Source: JTS-AC122 sp050246015 (GTDB taxonomy: Bacteria > Planctomycetota > Phycisphaerae > Phycisphaerales > UBA1924). Taken from it: a stretch of 45,543 nt of DNA. Shown piece by piece: positions 1-8,346 of the stretch (the stretch's first letter is position 1; the number at the start of each line of letters is the position of its first letter). A program made the translations under genes and the position numbers. Location: the NCBI GenBank assembly GCA_050246015.1, contig JBFWWU010000026.1, forward strand, positions 1 to 45,543, in the 5' to 3' direction. The notes under the pieces are model-generated. The model saw only the letters and a program-made list of their open reading frames with translations, ran no database searches and was not told where the DNA came from.

Positions 1-535
1 TCCCCCTCCAATGCTCGCACACCGCCTCAAACAGCCGCCTCACCGCCTCCGCGAACGACACCGTCCCGTCGATGAAGTAGTCCGATACGCCCACCGGAAA
101 CTCGATCCCGTGGTGCTCCCAGGTTCGATACTTCAACTCGCTCAGTCGCCCCGCGTCCAGCCAATGCTCCAGCAGCAGCACCCGCGGCCGCCCAGGTATC
201 AGCCACCGCCCGTGACGAACCTTCAATCCCTCTCGATCCAGTTGATCAATCACCCGCGAGATCCACCCCGTCGCCGGTCGCTCCTCAAAGTCCAGCGCCG
301 CCTTCGCCTCCACATACGGCCCCACCAGCCAGTACCGATTCCGCCACCGCTCCACCATCCGCGGCGCCTTCGACCTCAGCACCTGGTAGATCCCCCCCAG
401 TTGGTTGCACACCTCCCACGCCACCTCGAACAACGCCGCCCCCGGCGGCGCTCGCTCCGAATCCACCTCCGCGTGCGCCAGCGGATGCCCCGGATCGTGC
501 ACGTCTCCCGCCCCGCGTTGGATGTTCAGTAACAT
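1..535 (-). CDS. Glycogen synthase, GT3 (eukaryotic GYS) type, N-terminal part; runs off the left edge
   Basis: Transfers glucose from a nucleotide sugar to growing glycogen. The minus-strand frame opens with ATG at 535 and stays open to position 1, giving about 178 residues. Residues 37-67 carry the start of the GT3 fold, FEVAWEVCNQLGGIYQVLRS followed by WLVGPY; this F-E-x-A-W-E-V and GGIYxVL signature is characteristic of animal/fungal-type glycogen synthase, not bacterial GlgA. The C-terminus lies outside the window. Codons end mostly in G, as in other genes read against this C-rich strand. It is divergent from the sulfotransferase across a 70-bp gap. A TACAGT box lies 8 nt before the ATG, and GGAG in the same gap could act as a weak Shine-Dalgarno. 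Confidence 0.85.
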   Translation of the reverse strand, partial: MLLNIQRGAGDVHDPGHPLAHAEVDSERAPPGAALFEVAWEVCNQLGGIYQVLRSKAPRMVERWRNRYWLVGPYVEAKAALDFEERPATGWISRVIDQLDREGLKVRHGRWLIPGRPRVLLLEHWLDAGRLSELKYRTWEHHGIEFPVGVSDYFIDGTVSFAEAVRRLFEAVCEHWRG

Positions 536-543
536 TCGGCTCC

Positions 544-549
544 ACTGTA
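544..549 (-). promoter_or_regulatory. -10-like TACAGT box before glycogen synthase
   Basis: TACAGT (read on the minus strand) ends 8 nt before the ATG at 535. No good -35 match at the usual spacing. It belongs to the recurrent TANNNT-before-start pattern of this window. Confidence 0.35.
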
Positions 550-591
550 CCACGCCGAACCCAATCACATCGCCCCCACACCCCTCTCCCC

Positions 592-597
592 TACACT
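592..597 (+). promoter_or_regulatory. -10-like TACACT box before the sulfotransferase
   Basis: TACACT ends 8 nt before the ATG at 606. There is no Shine-Dalgarno sequence, so a leaderless or near-leaderless mRNA is the simplest reading. No clear -35 element. Confidence 0.35.
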
Positions 598-605
598 CGA
601 CCCGA

Positions 606-2276
606 ATGCCCAGACCGCCTCGTCGATTTCCCTTCGCCTCGCTCCAGCCTCACTTCATGGCCCTCGCGCCCCTCGATGCCTGGGCCCGCCTCCTCTTGGC
701 CCCGCGCGCCCGCATCCCCCTCCGCTACTGGCCTCGCCTCCTCCTCAACCTCGCCTTCTCCGCCATCGGCACCCTCATGACCCTCCCCGAGCGTCTCCTC
801 CTCTGGCCCTGGCTGGCGCTCCGCGCTCGCGCCTCGGCCGGCGCCATCCTTCATCCCCCGGGTGCCATCGTCGTCCTGGGCTACTTCCGCTCCGGCACCA
901 CCCACCTCCACTACCTCCTCACCTGCGACAATCGCTTCGTCACCCCGCGCTGGTACGAAGCCCTCGTCCCTCAGGGCTTCGTCCTCTCCTGGAACTTCCT
1001 CCGCGTCTTCCTCGTCGCCTTCCTCTCCACCAAACGCCCGCAGGACGACATGGCCTTCGGCCCCGAATGGCCCGCCGAGGACGACTTCGCCCTCTCCAAC
1101 TGGGCGCTCACCTCCAGCCTCCCCGGCCGCGTCATCGTCCCCCAACTGCACCAGCACTACCGCAGGTTCCACTCCCTCGACGCTCTCTCCGATCGCGAAC
1201 TCTCCCGCTGGCGACGCTACCAGTGGGCCTTCCTCTACAAACTCACCGTCTTCGCCGGCACCCGGCGACTCCTGCTCAAGACCCCTTCCCACACCGCCCG
1301 CGTCGCCGAGTTGCTGCGCCTGTTCAACTCCAAACACCAATCTCAGCCCACTTCCGGTCGCGTCAAGTTCATCCACCTCTCGCGCGACGCCGCTCCCGTC
1401 CTCAAGTCCAACGTCGCCATGATGGACCGCATGTCCATCTATCACCTCCAGGACGCTCCCCAAGGCGGCGCCGCCGAGTTCCGCCGCCGAATCTCTGGCG
1501 AGTACGACCGCACCGAGCACGCCTTCCTCGCCCAGCGCGACCAGATCCCGCCCGGCGACCTCGTCATGATGCGCTACGAGGACCTCATCGCCGATCCGCT
1601 TAGCGAAATGAAACGCGCCTACGCCGCCTTGGGCCTCGAGTGGACCCAGTCCTACGAACGCAAACTCCTTGAATACCTCGACACCGTCCGCGAATACCGC
1701 ACCGCCGGCGACAAGCAGAAGTCCGCCGCCGCGATCTCTCCCGCCGCCGCACCGCCGCTCGATCCCCTCCCCGGCGAACTCCGCTGGATGCACGAAGCCT
1801 TCGGCCATGATCGCCCCCCGCGCCCTCGGGCCACCCTCCCCGTCCTCGTCACCAGCCTCAGCGACAACGAAAAACTCCGCCGACGACGAACCGCGTACAT
1901 CCTCACCCCCCTCGTCGCCATCCTCGTCGCCGCCGTCTGGCTCGCACTCGCCGTGGCCATCAATAACCGCAGCGACTGGGTCGTCTGGCTCGTCGGCGCC
2001 GCCACCGGCTACGCCGCCATGCGCACCGCCAAGGTCGGCTCCCCTCGTCTGGGTCTCTGGGCCGCCCTCTGGACTGTCCTCGTCTGGCTCGTCGTCGCCT
2101 TCGCCGCCACTCGCTTCATCTACTACCGCACCAACCTCGCTCCCACCCTCTGGGAAATGTGGGACGCCACCCAGAAAGAACTCCGTTCCGGCTCCACCCT
2201 CCCCTGGGCTATCTTCGGCGTCCTCACCGCCTTTCGCTTCGCCTCGCGCCAGCACGGCGGCCTCCCCGGTCGCTAA
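606..2276 (+). CDS. Sulfotransferase-family protein with a C-terminal membrane domain
   Basis: Predicted PAPS-dependent sulfotransferase of 556 residues; substrate unknown. The 5'-phosphosulfate loop is GYFRSGTTHL (about residues 95-104) and the 3'-phosphate site is LSRDAAPVLKSN (about 258-269), both typical of the Sulfotransfer_3 group. After about residue 425 three hydrophobic segments (about 431-452, 459-476, 481-506) and a fourth weaker one follow, an unusual tail for this family; a first hydrophobic stretch lies near residues 30-60. The enzyme is therefore likely membrane-bound and may act on a lipid or envelope glycan (inference). The start at 606 is preferred because a TACACT box precedes it; the frame is open further upstream but overlaps the divergent gene. 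Confidence 0.8.
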   Translation: MPRPPRRFPFASLQPHFMALAPLDAWARLLLAPRARIPLRYWPRLLLNLAFSAIGTLMTLPERLLLWPWLALRARASAGAILHPPGAIVVLGYFRSGTTHLHYLLTCDNRFVTPRWYEALVPQGFVLSWNFLRVFLVAFLSTKRPQDDMAFGPEWPAEDDFALSNWALTSSLPGRVIVPQLHQHYRRFHSLDALSDRELSRWRRYQWAFLYKLTVFAGTRRLLLKTPSHTARVAELLRLFNSKHQSQPTSGRVKFIHLSRDAAPVLKSNVAMMDRMSIYHLQDAPQGGAAEFRRRISGEYDRTEHAFLAQRDQIPPGDLVMMRYEDLIADPLSEMKRAYAALGLEWTQSYERKLLEYLDTVREYRTAGDKQKSAAAISPAAAPPLDPLPGELRWMHEAFGHDRPPRPRATLPVLVTSLSDNEKLRRRRTAYILTPLVAILVAAVWLALAVAINNRSDWVVWLVGAATGYAAMRTAKVGSPRLGLWAALWTVLVWLVVAFAATRFIYYRTNLAPTLWEMWDATQKELRSGSTLPWAIFGVLTAFRFASRQHGGLPGR

Positions 2277-2352
2277 CTCGCCCCCCCGCGGCCGAAACCA
2301 ACCATCCGACCCTCGGCCCCCGACCCGGTACTCAATATTTCGACATTCTCTA

Positions 2353-2381
2353 TTGACGCCTCCTCCATGTCGTGGTAGTTT
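2353..2381 (+). promoter_or_regulatory. Sigma-70-type promoter of the metalloprotease gene
   Basis: -35 TTGACG at 2353-2358, 17-bp spacer, -10 TAGTTT at 2376-2381. Predicted transcription start near 2388, which places the hairpin-rich stretch 2391-2442 at the very 5' end of the mRNA and leaves a leader of about 100 nt. Confidence 0.55.
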
Positions 2382-2390
2382 GGCTCCCAT

Positions 2391-2442
2391 GAGCCGAGCC
2401 AAGGCGACCGCGGTGTCGCCTCTTCGTCAGGCTCGGCGGCTC
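2391..2442 (+). promoter_or_regulatory. Structured 5' leader (nested hairpins) of the metalloprotease mRNA
   Basis: CCGAGCC (2394-2400) pairs perfectly with GGCTCGG (2430-2436), and inside it AGGCGAC (2402-2408) pairs with GTCGCCT (2415-2421) around a 6-nt loop. An outer GAG/CTC (2391-2393 with 2440-2442) can extend the stem across a bulge. The structure begins almost at the predicted transcription start and ends about 35 nt before GGAGG at 2478-2482. It could stabilise the mRNA or act as a regulatory leader; no known riboswitch class was recognised. Confidence 0.45.
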
Positions 2443-2489
2443 CGCCCGGCCCTTTCTTACCCGCGCCCGGCGTACGTGGAGGTTCAATC

Positions 2490-3665
2490 ATGCCGTCTCG
2501 TCTTCCCGTCACCCCCTTGGTGGTTGCGTCTTCCCTCGCCCTCGGCTCGTCCGCCGTCGCGCAACTCAACCCCATCGCCAACCTCATCGTCCAGACCCAG
2601 CCCGACCCCGTCCCCCGTCTGGTCATCCCCACCGGATCCCAGATCGTCACCCTTCCCGGCGGCACGCAGCAGGTCATGCAGACCGAGCAGGTCTGGAAGC
2701 CCGTCTGTTCCAACAAGGCCTCCGTCTCCAAACTCGACCTCATGGCCATGGCCGCCAGCCACGCCGCCGACTTCGCCGACCCCACCGGCGCACAGATCAT
2801 CGACCACGCCCCCGCTCCCCGCGCCGGCCTCAACGTCGTCTACGTCCTGGGTGGGTCCGTCCCCGCCGGCGCCGCCGCCGCCTTCGCCACCGCCGAGGCC
2901 TACCTCGAATCCCAGTTCCCCGCCGATTCCATGACCCTCACCGTCACCGTCTCCTTCGCCGCGCTCCAGCCCGGTGTCATCGGCGGCACCAGCAGTTCCT
3001 ACGGCTCACTCAGTTGGTCCGCCTCCCGCTCCACCCTCGTCGCCGGCATGGACGCCAGCGACTCCATCCAGTCCTCCCTCCCCGCCGGTTCCACCATCCC
3101 CGTCCGTTACTCCACCTCTTCCACCACCAACGAGACCCGCATCTTCTGGACCTTCGCAAACTTCAAAGCCTCCGGCGGCTCCGTCGCCGGAAACGACGCC
3201 TCCATGACCTACTCCACCGCCTTCCCCTTCGACTTCGACCCCTCCAACGGCGTCTCCGCCAACACCATCTCCCTCGTCGATGTCATCATCCACGAAACCG
3301 GTCATTCCATGGGCTTCGGCTCCGGCGTCGACTTCCGTAACCGCGACATCGAAACCCACGACATCTTCCGCTTCCGCGTCACCGACGGCAACGCCGACTT
3401 CAACCCCGACTCCGCCGCCGAGTTCACCGTCCGACCACGCTGGGCCGTCCGAAACAACCCCAACGACGACGTGCAGTTCGACACCATCAGCGGCGTCGAA
3501 TACCGCCTCAGCGACGGCTCCCCCTGGCAAGCCAGCCACTGGCGCGAGCAGGTCCCCGCCATCGGCATCATGGACCCCGCCTTCAACTACGCCGAGACCT
3601 TCTACCCCACCTTCCTCCGCGCCAGCGACCTCACCGCCTTCGACGCCATCGGCTGGGACAAGTAA
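2490..3665 (+). CDS. Secreted zinc metalloprotease, HExGHxxGF type (NF038122-like)
   Basis: 391 residues. A signal peptide (MPSRLPVTPLVVASSLALGS, ending at SAVA about residue 24) is followed by the mature enzyme. The zinc site is HETGHSMGFGSGVD with His268, Glu269 and His272. The classical third metzincin His (HExxHxxGxxH) is Ser here and an Asp follows three residues later, so Asp may be the third ligand, as in the NF038122-like group I recall. IGIMDPAF, about 70 residues later, fits a Met-turn. Substrate unknown. GGAGG lies 7 nt before the ATG, and the gene has its own TTGACG/TAGTTT promoter and a structured leader. It ends facing the S8 protease gene. Confidence 0.8.
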   Translation: MPSRLPVTPLVVASSLALGSSAVAQLNPIANLIVQTQPDPVPRLVIPTGSQIVTLPGGTQQVMQTEQVWKPVCSNKASVSKLDLMAMAASHAADFADPTGAQIIDHAPAPRAGLNVVYVLGGSVPAGAAAAFATAEAYLESQFPADSMTLTVTVSFAALQPGVIGGTSSSYGSLSWSASRSTLVAGMDASDSIQSSLPAGSTIPVRYSTSSTTNETRIFWTFANFKASGGSVAGNDASMTYSTAFPFDFDPSNGVSANTISLVDVIIHETGHSMGFGSGVDFRNRDIETHDIFRFRVTDGNADFNPDSAAEFTVRPRWAVRNNPNDDVQFDTISGVEYRLSDGSPWQASHWREQVPAIGIMDPAFNYAETFYPTFLRASDLTAFDAIGWDK

Positions 3666-3710
3666 TCAACGGTCCCTTCCTTCTATCCGATCGAATCAAC
3701 AACAACACAC

Positions 3711-3739
3711 CCGCCGACCGATTCACCATCGGTCGGCGG
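3711..3739. terminator. Perfect 12-bp stem hairpin between convergent genes
   Basis: CCGCCGACCGAT (3711-3722) pairs with its exact complement at 3728-3739 around the 5-nt loop TCACC. It lies 46 bp after the metalloprotease stop. No T-run follows on either strand, so it would be a non-canonical terminator or an mRNA 3'-end stabiliser. Confidence 0.55.
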
Positions 3740-4132
3740 CGACGTGCCACCGCTTGGCGTCCTCGACAAGCGTGTCTTCCGGCGGCGACGGAGGACGACG
3801 CCCAGGTAAAATACAGCCGTGATCCTCACTCGTGACCACCTCCCCGGCACTGCCAGGTGGCCCGACCCTGATGTGCCACGACCTTTGTGGAGTCTGGGGG
3901 GGCGGAACAACGATCGTGTCTTCGCTGGCGAACGTCTCACCCGTCACGACCTTCACTCCCAAGACTCCGCAAGGTCGCGACACTAAGATCGTGCTACCTG
4001 CCGGAGCGGGGGGCGATGACGGCCGTTGGCTGGAGGTGCCACCGTCACGCAGCACGACCACGCGAACGCCGGCTCGGGGAGCGCCACCGACAAGGTGAAG
4101 TACACCTGCGCGGACTGGGGAAACATCGACGT
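3740..4132. other. Convergent gap without a convincing gene; possible decayed coding sequence
   Basis: Base use here is mixed, unlike the C-rich neighbours. Two overlapping plus-strand frames look partly protein-like: 3832-4098 contains RDTKIVLPAGAGGDDGRWLEV, and the frame through 4026 contains GGATVTQHDHANAGS. Neither has a good start signal. The pieces may be remnants of a secreted or phage-tail-like protein broken by frameshifts, but I could not identify the family. Confidence 0.2.
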
Positions 4133-7100
4133 TCAACTCGGCACCGCGATCTCGCTCAGGTTCTCCTGTTGCCACGCCCCGCCCGGCCTCCACCAATACC
4201 TCACCACGTCTCCTTCCCCCGATGCCCCAAGCACGTTCAGCGTCCCCTCGTACCCCTCCCCCGTCACGCCCGTCAGCCGCCCCACCGGCAACACCGACCC
4301 CACCACCTCATCACTGATCGGGCTCACCGCCCACAACGCAAACCCCGGCACCCACCAGTAGATCACCACCTTCCCCTCACTATTCAGCCCCGCGATGTTC
4401 AGCGCCCCCCACGCCGTCACATAACTCGTGATCGACTCCGCCTCCAGCGCAGGCCCACCCGTCTCGTCCGTCAGGTTGTTGCTCCGCCACTCACCCCCGA
4501 ACCCCGGCACCCACCACGTCACCGATACCTTGCTCTGAGTATTAATGCCCGCAAGATTAATCCCTCCCCACGGCGTCAGGTACACCGTCAGCCCGCCCGA
4601 CAGCGCCCCCGCCCCCGTCACCGCCGACAGGTTTGTCGTCTGCCACCTCATCAGCCCCGGCGCCCACCACACCGTGTGTATCTCCCCCCCCGCCGTCAAC
4701 CCCGCCACATTCAGCCCATTCCACGACGTTACATACGAGATGATCCGGCCATCCACGAACGCCGGCATCGTCTGCCCCTGCGGCTGCAAGTCCCTCGTCA
4801 CGATATTCGTAAACGTCCACTCATACGCCCCCGCGCTACCGCCCCCCGTCTGCGTAAACAGCACCAGTTGCCCCTGCCCATTCAGCCCGGCGATGTTCAC
4901 GATCCCCGTCGTCTCCACGAACACCGACAACTCCGACGTCACCCCTTGCGCCCCGCTCACCTCGCCAGACAGGTTCCGCAGCGTCCACTGCCCCGCGCGG
5001 TTCGTGAAGAGCACCACCCCGCTCCCCGTGTTCGCCGCCGCGTACGTCAACCCGTCCTTCCGGTCCACCCACGTCACGACGTTGCTGATGATCGGCGGCG
5101 CATCCGTCGCCTCGCGCAGATCCACCGCCCGCCACGACAGCCCCGGCAACTGCTGGAACAGCACCGGGTCCCCGTCCCGGTTCACCCCTGCCACCGTGTG
5201 CGTGAACTGATCCCTGGCGCTCCCAGCCACCGCCCCCGCGATCGGCGTCCCGCCCTGCGCCCGCAGTTCCGTCGCCACCGCCCCCGAGAGCACATACAGC
5301 CCCGTCGAGCCCGCCGTCGCCCCGCTCCCGTTCAGCGCGCTATACCCCCGTGGCGTCCCGCTCGCGCCGCTCACGCCAATGTAATACGTCTGCCCCGCCG
5401 TCAGCATCACGCGCACGAAACTCCCCGTCGTCCCGATATACGCATCATCGTTGTACGCGATCTCATTCCCCGCCGCATCAAAGATCCTCAGGAACGTGTC
5501 CGCCATCTGCGTCCCCGCGTCCGCCGCCGCCGCCGCGTCTGTCCGGAACTGATACCTCCCCGTCGCCCCCGGCACAAACCGGTACAAATCCACGTCCGCC
5601 GCGTCCTGGATCAGCGAACCATCCCGCCCGATCGCCGCCTCCACCGCCTGCCCCAGCGCCAGCGTCGTCGGCGTCGCGCCATTCACCGAGTTATCCGCCA
5701 GCGCCACCAGGTCCGACATCGGCCGCAGCGTCGTGCTCAGCGTATACGACCCCGTATCCCCGCCGGACCCGTCCCACGGCGCAAACCAGTTGAAATCGTT
5801 GTTCCCCATCCCCGTCACCGCAATGTAATATGTCTGCCCAGCCGTCACTCGGAATATATGCCGCGACGCCGACCCCGCTCCATCCGCCACCCGCGTCGCC
5901 TGCCCCGTGCCCGCGTTGTACGTCCACAGGCTCACCACCCCGGCCAGCGACCCGTTGCCGCTCGTCACCGACACATCCAGCAGCCCGTTCCCGCCCACCG
6001 TGAACCGGTAGAAATCCACGTCCTTTGAGCCGTCCAGGCCGATCGTCGCCCCGCCGTCGCTCCCGATCACGCCCGCCACCGGGACCCCGACGGCCCGCGT
6101 CGTCGCCTGCGTCAGCACGCCGTCACTATCACCATTGCCAAACGCGATTGTAATATCATACAACCCGCCCGGACCCGCCGCGCTGCGATCAAACGGGTTC
6201 GCAGGGTTGAAGTCCCGGTTGCTGTAATCCGCCACCGCGATGTACAGCCGCTGCCCGCGAGTCACCTGCAGTTCCAGGTAACTGTCCAGGTTGTCCGGGA
6301 ACATCTCATCATCGTTCGCGGCGATCTCCACACCCGATGCATTGAACACCCGTACATAACTATCCACCGCCGTCCCGTTCATCCGGTACGCCGTCGTGTC
6401 GATATCGATGATCAGCGTGCCGGAGTCCGGCGCCACCACGTCGAAGAAGTCCACGTCCTGCGACCCCACCGTCAGCCCCATGTCCGCCCCGATGAGCCCG
6501 TTGAAAAACGCGCTCAGCGAGTCCACCGCCACCGCCCCTTGGAACACCCCGTTGGGATCCGGGTTCGTCAGGCTCACGACCAGGTTGTAATCGCCCTGTG
6601 ACTGCCCGCTCGCCGCTCCCGTCCCGGTCACCGCGTTGTAGTTCGAGTTGTTATAACTGCTGATCCCGAAATAATACGTCCCCGGCTGCAGCCGCACCGA
6701 CGAGAGCGTCGGATACAGCGTCCCCCCCGCGTCGTCGGAAAACGCGAGCGGCGCCCCACCCGAGTTGAACAGCCGCAGGTACGCATCAAAACTCGTGCCC
6801 CCCATCACCGCCGACGTCTGGAACGTCACGATCCCCGGCGACTCCAGCACGATCTTGAAGATGTCCACGTCGTTCGCCCCGGGCGCCACCGTCCCGTCCG
6901 CCCCGATGTTCCCAGTGAAATCATACGTCCTCGTTCCGTCCAGGCTCGGCAACTCGATCCCCGTCGCAATCGTATTATTAATATCCGTCGTCCCCGGCTG
7001 CGGCATCGGCGCCGGCTGCCCCGTCACCGTCGCCCTCACCGCCTGGATCGCCCGGTACACGTTCACTCGCTTGTACGTCAGCCCCGTCTCCGGCAGGTTC

Positions 7101-8248
7101 AGCGCCGGCCCCACCATCGCTCGCCCCTGCGAATCAAACGTCACCTCCGCGCGCCCGTTCGTCGACACGTCATAGTCCACTACGTCGTCCGCCGTCTCCC
7201 GGATGATCTGCCTCACCTGCGCCGGCGACAGATAGATCCCCCCGTACGTGAACGCCGCGTCCTGCATCAACGCCACCATCCCCGCCACCAGCGGCGACGC
7301 CATGCTCGTCCCCGAGATCGTGTTGTAATACTTCCCCTGATCCCCGTTCCACGATGAATAAATCGTCGATCCCGGCGCCGCCACCTGGTTCCCCAGCGTC
7401 GAGCGCTGGCTCGTCGCCGCGAACCGGTCCGCCGCCGCCTCTTGCTCAAACGCGAAATACCGATCCCCATACCCCCCGGACAGCCCCCCGAACCGGTCCC
7501 CGCGACCGTCATCCTCCCACGTATTGGCCACCGTCAGCGTCGAATACGCCCCCGGCGTCGCCGACCCCGGCGCCGCGTAGTTCGCGTAACTGTTCCCAGA
7601 CGCCGCCACGATCGTCACCCCGAGCCGCTCGAGTTCCGCAAAGAACGGCTGGTACTGCGACGACGGCAGGTTCCCGTTCAGGTTGCTCGGGCTCCCCAGC
7701 GACATATTAACCACTCGAATGTTATATGTCTGGTAGTTGTTGATCACCCACCGCAGCGATTCAAGCACCGGATCAAAGCCCGGCTGCGGCTCGTTGTCGT
7801 CCGGCAAACCCCGGATCCCCACCAGCCTCGCCTGCGTCGCCACCCCGATCTCCGGGTTCCGGCCCGCCGCCGTCCCCGCCACGTGCGACCCGTGACCGTT
7901 CGGATCAAACGGCGTGTTCGACGATATCCGCCGCACCGCGTCGTACCACGCCGCGAAGTTCGGCGCCAGATCCGGGTGCGCCGAAAACACCCCCGTGTCG
8001 ATCACCGCCACCCCGATGTTCGATCCGTCAACCCCCGCGTACACCGGATCTGCACGCAGCGCGGTCAAGCCCACCACGTCAAACGCCGCGCTCAGCAAAC
8101 ATCGGCCCTCCAGCGCCTCCATCGCCGACACCCGCGACTCGTTCCGGCGACACCCGCTCCTTCCACCCGTCCCCGTCCACCTCCCGACGACGTCAACCGC
8201 TCGGTTTCGTGCATCCATCGGCTGTGTCCTTGTCTCTCCTCCCCGCAT
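4133..8248 (-). CDS. Secreted subtilisin-like (S8) protease with PPC repeats and a C-terminal WW-repeat domain
   Basis: About 1371 residues. The N-terminus carries the planctomycete-type motif MEALEGRCLLSA (about residues 43-54) just before the protease domain. The S8 catalytic triad is visible: Asp84 in AVIDTG, His119 in GHGSHVAGT and Ser315 in GTSMASP. Four pre-peptidase C-terminal (PPC) beta-sandwich repeats follow, each with a DVD(F/I/L)(F/Y) core (DVDIFKI, DVDFFDV, DVDFYRF, DVDLYRF). The last roughly 300 residues form repeats of the type (L/I)N(L/I/V)AG(L/I)...V.WWVPG, suggestive of a beta-propeller or lectin-like module. Likely an extracellular or surface protease. The start at 8248 was chosen because TACGAT lies 6 nt upstream; ATGs at 8287 and 8218 (the latter with AAGGA 8 nt upstream) are alternatives. 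Confidence 0.88.
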   Translation of the reverse strand: MRGGETRTQPMDARNRAVDVVGRWTGTGGRSGCRRNESRVSAMEALEGRCLLSAAFDVVGLTALRADPVYAGVDGSNIGVAVIDTGVFSAHPDLAPNFAAWYDAVRRISSNTPFDPNGHGSHVAGTAAGRNPEIGVATQARLVGIRGLPDDNEPQPGFDPVLESLRWVINNYQTYNIRVVNMSLGSPSNLNGNLPSSQYQPFFAELERLGVTIVAASGNSYANYAAPGSATPGAYSTLTVANTWEDDGRGDRFGGLSGGYGDRYFAFEQEAAADRFAATSQRSTLGNQVAAPGSTIYSSWNGDQGKYYNTISGTSMASPLVAGMVALMQDAAFTYGGIYLSPAQVRQIIRETADDVVDYDVSTNGRAEVTFDSQGRAMVGPALNLPETGLTYKRVNVYRAIQAVRATVTGQPAPMPQPGTTDINNTIATGIELPSLDGTRTYDFTGNIGADGTVAPGANDVDIFKIVLESPGIVTFQTSAVMGGTSFDAYLRLFNSGGAPLAFSDDAGGTLYPTLSSVRLQPGTYYFGISSYNNSNYNAVTGTGAASGQSQGDYNLVVSLTNPDPNGVFQGAVAVDSLSAFFNGLIGADMGLTVGSQDVDFFDVVAPDSGTLIIDIDTTAYRMNGTAVDSYVRVFNASGVEIAANDDEMFPDNLDSYLELQVTRGQRLYIAVADYSNRDFNPANPFDRSAAGPGGLYDITIAFGNGDSDGVLTQATTRAVGVPVAGVIGSDGGATIGLDGSKDVDFYRFTVGGNGLLDVSVTSGNGSLAGVVSLWTYNAGTGQATRVADGAGSASRHIFRVTAGQTYYIAVTGMGNNDFNWFAPWDGSGGDTGSYTLSTTLRPMSDLVALADNSVNGATPTTLALGQAVEAAIGRDGSLIQDAADVDLYRFVPGATGRYQFRTDAAAAADAGTQMADTFLRIFDAAGNEIAYNDDAYIGTTGSFVRVMLTAGQTYYIGVSGASGTPRGYSALNGSGATAGSTGLYVLSGAVATELRAQGGTPIAGAVAGSARDQFTHTVAGVNRDGDPVLFQQLPGLSWRAVDLREATDAPPIISNVVTWVDRKDGLTYAAANTGSGVVLFTNRAGQWTLRNLSGEVSGAQGVTSELSVFVETTGIVNIAGLNGQGQLVLFTQTGGGSAGAYEWTFTNIVTRDLQPQGQTMPAFVDGRIISYVTSWNGLNVAGLTAGGEIHTVWWAPGLMRWQTTNLSAVTGAGALSGGLTVYLTPWGGINLAGINTQSKVSVTWWVPGFGGEWRSNNLTDETGGPALEAESITSYVTAWGALNIAGLNSEGKVVIYWWVPGFALWAVSPISDEVVGSVLPVGRLTGVTGEGYEGTLNVLGASGEGDVVRYWWRPGGAWQQENLSEIAVPS

Positions 8249-8254
8249 CTCCCA

Positions 8255-8260
8255 ATCGTA
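8255..8260 (-). promoter_or_regulatory. -10-like TACGAT box before the S8 protease
   Basis: TACGAT on the minus strand ends 6 nt before the ATG at 8248. No recognisable -35. Supports 8248 as a leaderless start. Confidence 0.35.
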
Positions 8261-8300
8261 TTGCCACCGAATCCGCCGCCCCGCCATTCCCGCCCGGTTT

Positions 8301-8346
8301 GTGTGACCATGCTCTTTTCATCTGAGCCGCCCGGCGCGAGCCGGCG
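8301..8346. repeat. Dispersed 46-bp REP-like repeat, copy 1
   Basis: Matches 43585-43630 in the same orientation at 43 of 46 positions by hand alignment. It starts with GTGTGACCA, contains TTTTCATCTGAG, and ends in a palindrome CCGGC-GCGA-GCCGG whose GCGA loop is of GNRA type. This copy lies upstream of the S8 protease and of tlpA-like in their divergent gap. Confidence 0.7.

Noticed and set aside
591..2402. 603-codon Gly/Glu-rich minus-strand frame
   Set aside because: Antisense of the sulfotransferase; composition is a product of C-ending codons on the other strand.
3887..6028. Long open frame of over 700 codons on the + strand
   Set aside because: Arg/Pro/His-rich mirror of the S8 protease gene; high GC gives long antisense frames. 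The opposite strand has a full catalytic triad and ordered domains.
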